This document shows positions 24,511 through 30,021 of a DNA stretch of 30,021 nucleotides, one piece after another. Below the pieces are notes generated by a model. That model did not search any database. It saw only the letters and a list, made by a program, of their open reading frames with translations, and was not told where the DNA came from. How positions within the stretch are numbered: the first letter of the stretch is position 1; each line of letters starts with the position of its first letter. Origin of the DNA: an uncultured Clostridium sp. (lineage in GTDB: Bacteria > Bacillota > Clostridia > Clostridiales > Clostridiaceae); contig UQQU01000039.1 in NCBI GenBank assembly GCA_900543325.1, positions 1 through 30,021 on the forward strand. The letters run 5' to 3'. Position numbers and translations under genes: made by a program.

Positions 24511-24661
24511 AAATTATTATAGGTCCAAGTTGAGATTTAACTTATAATAATTTACTATGTATAATAAAAAGTTATAAATCAAATAAATGATTTATAACCT
24601 TAGGGATTTATTATATGATTCAGTATGAGATGTTATATCTTTACATCTCAAAACTGAATCA
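24511..24661. repeat. Three consecutive long inverted repeats
   Basis: IR1 spans 24511-24553 (AAATTATTAT/ATAATAATTT plus AAGTT/AACTT with a 6-nt bulge). IR2 spans 24571-24598 (11 bp perfect, GTTATAAATCA). IR3 spans 24616-24661 (TGATTCAGT/ACTGAATCA plus TGAGATGT/ACATCTCA). None matches another, and no ORF lies between them. They sit between convergent genes and may be stacked terminators or a decayed element. Confidence 0.7.
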
Positions 24662-24725
24662 ATTACTTTCATATGTGTTTTTAATTCTTATGTAATTAAA
24701 GTTAGTCTTTAACTTAAATTAAATA

Positions 24726-25142
24726 TTATTTAACACCAAACATTACAGATGTAGCTTTGATAACAGCAACTGCTTTTGTTCCTACAGTCAATCCTAATTC
24801 TTTTACTGCAGCCATAGAAATTGTTGATGAAATTTTATTGCCACCAGCAATATCTAAAGTAACAATGGCATTTACTGCACCTTCATTGATATTAGATACT
24901 ATACCTGTAATTTTATTACGAGCACTTAAAGTCATATCACCTATACCAATCATAACTTCTGTAGCTTTGATAATAGCAATTGCTTTTTTACCAGGAACTA
25001 ACTCCAATTCATTTATTGCAGCCATAGAAATTGTACCTGTAATTGTTTCACCTGCAAATTCTAAAGTAACTATTCCGTTAACTGCACCTTCCTGAACTTT
25101 TACAACTTGACTAAATAACTGATTTCTCGCACTAATTCTCAT
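24726..25142 (-). CDS. Molbindin: protein of two tandem Mop (TOBE) domains
   Basis: This 138-residue cytosolic molybdate-binding protein is built from two similar halves. Half 1 starts MRISARNQLFSQV and half 2 starts LSARNKITGIVSN near residue 72. Each contains the EGAVN-IVTL strand, an ISMAA segment and a KAxxxIKAT-VM-G ending. This is the di-Mop layout of molbindins such as ModG, which store or buffer molybdate/tungstate. GGAGG is 7 nt before the minus-strand ATG. A perfect 11-bp palindrome lies 24 nt upstream of the start. No ModABC genes or molybdopterin genes are in the window. Confidence 0.93.
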   Translation of the reverse strand: MRISARNQLFSQVVKVQEGAVNGIVTLEFAGETITGTISMAAINELELVPGKKAIAIIKATEVMIGIGDMTLSARNKITGIVSNINEGAVNAIVTLDIAGGNKISSTISMAAVKELGLTVGTKAVAVIKATSVMFGVK

Positions 25143-25165
25143 TATTTTTCCTCCTAATATTTATT

Positions 25166-25191
25166 GTTAGTGTAAAAAACTTTACACTAAC
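25166..25191. promoter_or_regulatory. Perfect 11-bp palindrome upstream of the molbindin gene
   Basis: GTTAGTGTAAA (25166-25176) and TTTACACTAAC (25181-25191) flank AAAC. It sits between divergent frames, 24 nt from the molbindin start and 10 nt from the next ORF. It is a candidate operator or a 5'-UTR hairpin; the regulator is unknown. Confidence 0.65.
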
Positions 25192-25200
25192 TTACTTGTT

Positions 25201-25629
25201 ATGGGGGTACTTTTAGGAATTCTTTTTGGAGAAACAAAGCCTAATATAGTAAAAAAAGCTTTGCCAAAAGACCTTATTTCATTGTTTATTATAACAGCTT
25301 GCTTTGTTTTGGGCAGATTGATTCAATATTTTGTATTTGATATTTATTCCTCCTTTGATGATAAGGCAGCTGAAACAATTTTTTGGGTTGTATTAACAGG
25401 AATTGTCTTAGCCAGTGTTATGGTTTGGTTTAATAAGTATATAAAACAAAATAATAAAATTAGAAAATCACTAATTATCGGTGGATTACTGTTTGGTGTT
25501 GATCTTACTTTATTTAATTTCTTTATGCCCTTGGTATTTAATACAGACATATCAGATTTAATTTTGAGAACAGCAATTGATCTTATAACTATTACACTCG
25601 GTTGCCTATCTTTAAATTATAATGATTAA
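25201..25629 (+). CDS. Four-helix membrane protein, start uncertain
   Basis: This 142-residue frame has four hydrophobic stretches: LISLFIITACFVLGRLIQYF, ETIFWVVLTGIVLASVMVWF, LIIGGLLFGVDLTLFNFFMP and LRTAIDLITITLGCLSL. I do not recognise a family. The ATG at 25201 has no Shine-Dalgarno, since it follows a palindrome and TTACTTGTT. The frame stays open upstream only to 25171. It may be an N-terminally truncated gene or use an unusual start. It lies divergent from the molbindin gene, with a 168-bp gap to the next frame. Confidence 0.5.
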   Translation: MGVLLGILFGETKPNIVKKALPKDLISLFIITACFVLGRLIQYFVFDIYSSFDDKAAETIFWVVLTGIVLASVMVWFNKYIKQNNKIRKSLIIGGLLFGVDLTLFNFFMPLVFNTDISDLILRTAIDLITITLGCLSLNYND

Positions 25630-25797
25630 GGGTAAATTGCATTATATTTATTTGTACCTTTGATTTAATTAAAGCAAGAAAGAATAAATATACTTTTAAA
25701 ACAATATGTATGGATATAATATACATGTTTTTACAAGAACAATTAAATATTTTTAAGAATAACCTATAATAAATACTTAATCTAATGGAGTAGAATA

Positions 25798-26313
25798 ATG
25801 GGGTATTATATTAAGGCTGAATCAAATGTTAAATTATATGTAGAAGATCTTAATGAGAAAGCAGATAAAACTATTGTTTTTTTACATGGATGGCCAGGAA
25901 GCCATGATTTATTTGAATATCAATATGATTATTTAATAGAAAAAGGATATAGATGTATTGGAATAGATCAAAGAGGCTTTGGAAGTTCTGATAGACCAGT
26001 ATGTGGATATGATTATGATACATTAAGTGATGATGTAAAGGCAGTAGTAGATACATTATGTTTAAAGAATTTTGTACTACTAGGACATTCAACAGGAGGC
26101 GCTATAGCCATAAGGTATATGTCAAGACATAAGGGGAAAGGGGTAGATAAACTAATTCTTTGTGGAGCAGCTGCCCCAAGTCTTATTAAGCGTTCATATT
26201 TTCCATATGGAATAAGTAGAGAAGTTGTTGAGGAAATAATAGAAGGAACATATAGTGATAGACCTAAGATGTTAAAGAATTTTGGAGATATGTTTTTTTA
26301 CAAAAAAAGTTAG
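25798..26313 (+). pseudogene. C-terminally truncated alpha/beta hydrolase
   Basis: The 171-residue frame matches the first two thirds of a haloperoxidase/epoxide-hydrolase-like alpha/beta hydrolase. It has IVFLHGWPGSHDLF (oxyanion HG motif), GIDQRGFGSSDRP, and the nucleophile elbow LLGHSTGGAIAIRY with Ser. Relatives are about 270 residues long. Here the chain stops after MLKNFGDMFFYKKS, before the acidic residue and catalytic His. The stop lies beside T7 and A7 homopolymers, but the other two frames also stop within nine codons, so a simple frameshift does not restore it. I expect no hydrolase activity. GGAG lies 7 nt before the ATG. Confidence 0.8.
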
Positions 26314-26390
26314 TAACTGAGAAATAGATTATTAAAAATTTAAATAATAAAAAATAATAGCAATAATATTTTAAAATATTTATATAGGAA

Positions 26391-26443
26391 TATATTATAA
26401 AAAGTGTTTTATCAAAATATGATAAAACACTTTTTATAATATA
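26391..26443. terminator. Perfect 24-bp bidirectional terminator hairpin
   Basis: Arms 26391-26414 and 26420-26443 are perfectly complementary around AAATA, with AAAAAGTGTTTTATC in the left arm. It separates the truncated hydrolase from the convergent DUF308 gene. Confidence 0.9.
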
Positions 26444-26446
26444 TAT

Positions 26447-26941
26447 TTAAATTTTAAATCCTAAATAGATTTCACATACTGCTGAAATTATAAAGAAAGT
26501 ACCTATAATATAAGGTGTTGCTAATATTGTGACTAAAGGATTAAATAATATTAATAATCCTAAAAGAAATAAAAGAATAATGTAAATAGTATGAAAATTA
26601 AAGTTTAAATTTTTATGTTTAATTGCCATTATGAATAAGTAAATTCCTCTAATAATTGCCCATACACCAAAGAATAGAGCAAGAGTATCAATTGTTGCTA
26701 CAGGAGAGAAACATAGAAGCAGACCAAACAAAATTGAAATTGTACCATTTGCTATTAAAAAAACATTATTAGTAAAAGCAAATGCTCTAATAATACTAAA
26801 TATACCAGCGAGAATTATTAATACTCCACAAATATTAATAAAATTTGCTAAAGTACTGAAAGGATTTATAAAGAATAAGACACCTATTACTCCAAATAAT
26901 ATTCCTTCGATAATAAATAGATATTCTAAAAATCTTTTCAA
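26447..26941 (-). CDS. DUF308 / HdeD-family membrane protein
   Basis: This protein of about 164 residues has six hydrophobic helices and the repeated GxxxxIxGxxxxxxP pattern of DUF308 (IEGILFGVIGVLFFINP, then ANGTISILFGLLLCFSP, then LFLLGLLILFNPL). E. coli HdeD is an acid-stress membrane protein; a role here is not evident. I prefer a TTG start at 26941, 8 nt after AGGTGG, over a GTG at 26953 that overlaps that site. It is encoded convergently with the truncated hydrolase gene. Confidence 0.82.
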   Translation of the reverse strand: MKRFLEYLFIIEGILFGVIGVLFFINPFSTLANFINICGVLIILAGIFSIIRAFAFTNNVFLIANGTISILFGLLLCFSPVATIDTLALFFGVWAIIRGIYLFIMAIKHKNLNFNFHTIYIILLFLLGLLILFNPLVTILATPYIIGTFFIISAVCEIYLGFKI

Positions 26942-27112
26942 AAATATCACCACCTAAATATATTTAATAAGGAAATATACTTTTAGTTTGTGATAAATTT
27001 ATAATATTATAAATTTATTAAAGAACTTTTTTAAAATATATGATAACATATTAATTATACTATAAAGTTAAATAACTCTATAATATTAAAATAAATTAAA
27101 GGGAGGTTAAAT

Positions 27113-27739
27113 GTGATAAAAAGAAATTGTAAGCAATGTGGAAAGGAATTTGTGTTAACAGATTCAGAGATTAAATTCTTTAATGATAAGAATTTAGAAC
27201 TACCTAAAAGATGTAGTGAGTGTAGAAAGGAAAATAAAAACAATAATAAAAGTTATAATATAAATAGTAGTAAAAACGAAAACATAAATAATAATTATAA
27301 AAATGATAGTTCTGAGAATAATAATTATAAAAGCGATAACAAGAAAAAAACATTCAGAAATATTATAGCTGCTGGATTAGTACTTGTAGTTTTATTTTTA
27401 GGTAAATTATTTAATATAGATATTAACTGGCAAGCAATTGGGACAAACTTTGGAACTCAAGAAAGTAATCTTTCTCTTCAATTCCGTAATGAAACAATGT
27501 GGGAAGATCACTTTGAAAAGCATGGAAGTGAATTTGGTTATAAAACTAAAGAGGAGTATCTAAAAGGAGCTAATGAAGTTATTAATTCATCTACTTCAAA
27601 ACATAAAACAGAAGCAGAAGATGGTGATGAGATATACTATGATGAAGATAAAAATGAAATAGTATTTGTATCGGCAGATGGATATATTAGAACATATTTT
27701 AAGCCTAATGATGGAATAAATTATTATAATAGGCAGTAG
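27113..27739 (+). CDS. Zinc-ribbon, membrane-anchored protein with C-terminal toxin-like domain
   Basis: The GTG start follows GGGAGG by 7 nt, giving 208 residues in three parts. Residues 1-40 form a zinc ribbon, CKQCG then CSEC (RNCKQCGKEF and PKRCSECRKE). Residues 41-80 are a low-complexity Asn/Lys/Ser linker. A single membrane helix spans about residues 83-101. The last 80 residues, starting MWEDHFEKHGSEFGYKTKEE and ending with DGYIRTYFKPNDGINYYNRQ, resemble a C-terminal domain that I recall from polymorphic toxins and phage head proteins of the barnase/EndoU/colicin (BECR) group. Candidate catalytic residues would be His133, His137, Arg193 and Thr194. The resemblance is from memory and the toxin idea is inference. 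No immunity gene is obvious. Confidence 0.6.
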   Translation: MIKRNCKQCGKEFVLTDSEIKFFNDKNLELPKRCSECRKENKNNNKSYNINSSKNENINNNYKNDSSENNNYKSDNKKKTFRNIIAAGLVLVVLFLGKLFNIDINWQAIGTNFGTQESNLSLQFRNETMWEDHFEKHGSEFGYKTKEEYLKGANEVINSSTSKHKTEAEDGDEIYYDEDKNEIVFVSADGYIRTYFKPNDGINYYNRQ

Positions 27740-27753
27740 TAAAATTGAAATTT

Positions 27754-27803
27754 ATAATAAAAATATCTCCTATAATAAAAGTTATAGGAGATATTTTTAT
27801 TAT
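27754..27803 (+). terminator. Perfect 21-bp terminator hairpin
   Basis: Arms 27754-27774 and 27783-27803 are perfectly complementary around an 8-nt loop and end in TTTTTATTAT. Confidence 0.88.
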
Positions 27804-28089
27804 ATAATTTTATTATTTGCAAAACATATAATGATAAAAAAATGTCAATACAAAATGAGAAAATAAAAATATTATATTTATAATAAAAAACAAAATTTAC
27901 TTAAATAATTTTAAAAATTACAATAATAGAAAAAAATTAATACTATAAGGAATAAAAACACAAAAAAATAAGTGAAATTTACTAAAAATAATTAAATTTC
28001 GTGACTTTAATCACAGTTTATCTTTTGTAAAGAATATATAATAGCCTCATAGATTGTTATTTAAATAACAATAATATGGAGGGAATAAT
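27804..28089 (+). other. Leader of the second FNT gene
   Basis: These 286 bp are extremely A-rich, with no ORF. From 27804 to 27995 I see nothing recognisable. The regulatory module lies at 28000-28042, and GGAGGG (28078-28083) is the ribosome binding site. Confidence 0.55.
28000..28042 (+). promoter_or_regulatory. CRP/FNR-family site at -41.5 and -10 element
   Basis: The palindrome GTGA-CTTTAA-TCAC (28001-28014, followed by A) fits the TGTGA-N6-TCACA motif bound by CRP/FNR-family activators, including HcpR. TATAAT lies at 28037-28042 and the -35 region (CAGTTT) is poor. With a start at 28049 the palindrome centre falls at -41.5, the class II activator position. Confidence 0.7.
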
Positions 28090-28860
28090 ATGTTTAATGA
28101 AGAATTTAATAAAGTTGCAGGAGCAGCTAAAGCAAAAAGTGATTTATTAAAAAATAATAAGTTAGGGTATTTTGTTTCATCAATGTTAGCAGGAATTTTT
28201 GTAGGTATGGCTATAATGCTTATATTTACAATTGGAGGCTTGTTAACAGCAGCAGAATCACCAGCAACTAAGATTGTTATGGGAATTTCATTTGGTGGAG
28301 CTTTAAGTTTAGTTGTTTTTGCAGGTTCAGAGTTATTTACTGGAAATAATTTTGTAATGGCAGTAGGTTCATTAAATAAAAGCTTATCATGGGTAGATAC
28401 TATAAAAGTATGGATAGTTAGTTTTATTGGTAACTTAGTTGGATCAATCTTAGCAGGATATATGTTTTACTTAGCAGGGCTTGCAAAGGGGCCAGTTGGA
28501 GAATTTATAGCAAATACTGCAGCTACAAAGATGAGTTTACCAGCTCAAGAATTATTCTTTAGAGGATTATTCTGTAATATACTAGTTTGTTTAGCAGTAT
28601 GGTGTACTTTTAGATGTAAAGATGATGTTTCAAAATTAATAATGATATTTTGGTGTTTATTTATATTTATTACAGCTGGATTTGAACATAGCGTTGCTAA
28701 TATGACATTACTTACAATTGGACTTTTATCTCCAGGTACAGCGGCTGTAAGCATTGCAGGTTATATATATAATATAGGAGTTGTAACTTTAGGAAATATG
28801 ATTGGTGGAATATTCTTTGTTGCAATACCTTATTATTTAATATCAAGAAAAAATAAATAA
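28090..28860 (+). CDS. Formate/nitrite transporter family channel, second paralogue (NirC-like)
   Basis: This 256-residue six-helix FNT channel has the omega-loop GSELFTGNNFVM (about residues 79-90), IGNLVGS, LFFRGLFCNILVCLAVW and FEHSVANM with pore His200. The omega-loop and helix 4 match NirC-type nitrite channels better than FocA; substrate remains unproved. It is clearly a paralogue of 17710-18495, yet its promoter differs: a CRP/FNR-type palindrome sits at -41.5 with no good -35. That suggests activator dependence. GGAGGG lies 6 nt before the ATG. It has its own terminator. Confidence 0.92.
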   Translation: MFNEEFNKVAGAAKAKSDLLKNNKLGYFVSSMLAGIFVGMAIMLIFTIGGLLTAAESPATKIVMGISFGGALSLVVFAGSELFTGNNFVMAVGSLNKSLSWVDTIKVWIVSFIGNLVGSILAGYMFYLAGLAKGPVGEFIANTAATKMSLPAQELFFRGLFCNILVCLAVWCTFRCKDDVSKLIMIFWCLFIFITAGFEHSVANMTLLTIGLLSPGTAAVSIAGYIYNIGVVTLGNMIGGIFFVAIPYYLISRKNK

Positions 28861-28873
28861 TATTATTATGATG

Positions 28874-28904
28874 AGAGTTAGTATAAATGCTAGCTCTTTT
28901 TTTA
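28874..28904 (+). terminator. Terminator after the second FNT gene
   Basis: AGAGTTAGTA (28874-28883) pairs with TGCTAGCTCT (28888-28897) with two G-T pairs, followed by seven T. Confidence 0.85.
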
Positions 28905-28988
28905 TTAATATATTTTAAAAAAGTATCTATATTTATGAATATAAAAATAATAAATAAAATATTAGTAAAATAAGAGGGGGGAGTGTAT

Positions 28989-29609
28989 ATGAAATATGAT
29001 AAGTGGCCATTACAATATAAATATAAAGATTTAGAGCCTTATATTGATACAGAAACAGTATGTATACACTATACAAAGCATTTACAAGGATATGTAGACA
29101 AACTAAATAAAGTACTTGAGGGATATGAAAAATTTACTGAAGGAAAAACATTGGAAGAAATACTTTATAATGTTGAAAAAATACCCAAGGAAATAAGAAA
29201 GGATGTAATTAATCAAGGTGGAGGTGTAGCAAATCATAATTTATATTTTTCTATTTTATCAAAGAAGCCTAAGAAATGTCCCAATGGTAAGTTATTAATA
29301 GAGATTAATAAGAAGTATGGTGATATAGAAAAATTAAAAGATGAAATATCAAAGAGAGCTATAAATCAATTTGGATCAGGGTATTCATGGCTTGTAGTTA
29401 ATGAAAAAGGAGAGCTTGATGTAATTTCAACATCTAACCAAGATTCTCCATTAATTTTCAAGATGAAACCTATATTAACAATTGATGTGTGGGAACATGC
29501 ATATTATTTAAAATATAAGAATTTGAGAGTTAATTATATAAAAAATATTTGGAATGTATTAGATTGGTCAAAGGTTGAAGAAAATTATTTGAGAGAATGT
29601 TCTAAGTAA
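28989..29609 (+). CDS. sodA: Superoxide dismutase, Fe/Mn family, Mn-type residues
   Basis: This 206-residue cytosolic enzyme dismutates superoxide. Metal ligands are His27 (CIHYTKH), His83 (GGGVANHNLYF), Asp166 and His170 (TIDVWEHAYYLKYKN). The specificity-linked positions are Mn-type: Gly79 where Fe enzymes have Gln, and Gln151 in STSNQDSP. The His after the KH of HYTKHL is replaced by Leu compared with E. coli enzymes. I start at ATG 28989, about 7 nt after GAGGGGGGA, rather than a GTG at 28983. The usual N-terminal LP-LPY motif is altered to KWPLQYKYKDLEPYID. It is transcribed alone. Confidence 0.92.
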   Translation: MKYDKWPLQYKYKDLEPYIDTETVCIHYTKHLQGYVDKLNKVLEGYEKFTEGKTLEEILYNVEKIPKEIRKDVINQGGGVANHNLYFSILSKKPKKCPNGKLLIEINKKYGDIEKLKDEISKRAINQFGSGYSWLVVNEKGELDVISTSNQDSPLIFKMKPILTIDVWEHAYYLKYKNLRVNYIKNIWNVLDWSKVEENYLRECSK

Positions 29610-29664
29610 AGCTTAAATAATATCAATGTTGAAATAATAAATTGATGATGATATAGTTTAAGCT
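29610..29664 (+). terminator. Long imperfect hairpin after the superoxide dismutase gene
   Basis: AGCTTAAA (29610-29617) pairs with TTTAAGCT (29657-29664), and ATATCA (29620-29625) with TGATAT (29649-29654). A second small hairpin, TAGCTT/AAGCTA, follows. T-runs are poor. Confidence 0.45.
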
Positions 29665-29845
29665 ATATTAGCTTTATAGTAAGCTAAATAATAACTAAAG
29701 AAAGATTAAATTAGTCGATTGCGAAACTAACTTTAAAAATTGAACAAAAATATTGATAAAAGCTAAATATAGGAAAATGATTGGAATATGAATAAAAATT
29801 TCTAAAAAAGCGCACACTAAAAAAGCCTAAGATAATTACCAAATT
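29665..29845. other. Intergenic region with no recognised feature
   Basis: About 180 AT-rich bp with several short AGCTA/TAGCT motifs. I see no ORF, promoter or RNA that I can support. Confidence 0.5.
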
Positions 29846-30019
29846 TTAAGCTATAACTTTTTTTATTGATAATATATTTTGGGTATCATTTATATTGCTA
29901 GCTATTAACACAACAATTAGCTGAGTTATAGCTGATAAAATCACTTCAGATTTAAGTGATTCTGTATTGTTAAGTTTTGTGTACTGTAAAGCAAGTGGAT
30001 ACTTCATCATGAAATTTGT
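29846..30019 (-). CDS. Possible 3' end of a minus-strand gene (cut by window edge)
   Basis: On the minus strand a frame is open from the window edge to TAA at 29846-29848, giving 58 codons that end LSIKKVIA. It includes a hydrophobic stretch, VILSAITQLIVVLIAS. Two adjacent ATG codons near 30010 have no ribosome binding site. I do not recognise the family, and a chance frame is possible in this AT-rich DNA. Confidence 0.3.
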   Translation of the reverse strand, partial: TNFMMKYPLALQYTKLNNTESLKSEVILSAITQLIVVLIASNINDTQNILSIKKVIA

Positions 30020-30021
30020 TC

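Noticed and set aside
24511..24661. Terminal inverted repeats of an insertion sequence
   Set aside because: The three repeats are each self-complementary and unrelated to one another. No transposase fragment or target duplication is present.
1..30021. CRISPR array, tRNA or rRNA genes, prophage modules
   Set aside because: No spaced direct repeats, no cloverleaf with CCA-type ends, no ribosomal RNA core sequence and no phage structural genes were seen on either strand.

Overview
The window is low-GC, AT-rich Firmicute DNA. Purine-rich Shine-Dalgarno sequences, ATG/GTG/TTG starts, short intergenic gaps and hairpin/T-run terminators are all present. The gene content fits Clostridium sensu stricto, perhaps near C. 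perfringens: oxygen-sensitive class III ribonucleotide reductase, an adenine deaminase, a homoserine O-acetyltransferase of the MetA type, a clustered uroporphyrinogen/siroheme pathway, a clostridial DUF3867-like protein and two formate/nitrite-family channels. Species cannot be fixed from sequence reading alone. No tRNA, rRNA, CRISPR array or complete insertion sequence was seen.

Left part (1-9.5 kb). A free-standing ATP-cone protein is followed by a Cof-type HAD phosphatase. Facing it is adenine deaminase (minus strand), which has a consensus promoter and a C74-type (guanine-class) purine riboswitch with an anti-Shine-Dalgarno arm. Then come metA and the anaerobic ribonucleotide reductase genes nrdD and nrdG. 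Two NrdR boxes lie about 300 bp upstream of nrdD. The nrdD gene is interrupted by a roughly 530-bp group I intron (about 5769-6298) placed inside the conserved TTNGQ-SPF motif. The intron carries a start-less NUMOD (homing-endonuclease DNA-binding) remnant in a peripheral loop. A membrane-anchored lipoprotein and a small orphan protein follow.

Centre (10.1-17.6 kb). One operon, hemA-sirC-hemC-cobA/hemD-hemB-hemL-cbiK, runs from glutamyl-tRNA to uroporphyrinogen III and then to precorrin-2, sirohydrochlorin and its metal chelate. No uroporphyrinogen decarboxylase or later protohaem gene is present, so the output appears to be sirohaem and/or corrinoid rather than haem.

Right part (17.7-30 kb). 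A NirC-like FNT channel, a small ferredoxin and a BFD-like [2Fe-2S] protein come first. Next is a divergent ilvE/ridA pair (PLP aminotransferase and imine deaminase). A polyamine-type binding lipoprotein, a DUF3867-like protein and an ABC-F ATPase follow. A double-Mop molbindin with an 11-bp palindrome upstream, a four-helix membrane protein, a C-terminally truncated alpha/beta hydrolase, a DUF308 membrane protein and a zinc-ribbon/TM protein come next. The last genes are a second FNT channel with a CRP/FNR-type site at -41.5 and a Mn-type superoxide dismutase.

The most unusual element is the group I intron in nrdD with its decayed endonuclease module. The most interesting regulatory elements are the C74 purine riboswitch on adenine deaminase and the apparent class-II CRP/FNR-type site of the second FNT gene.
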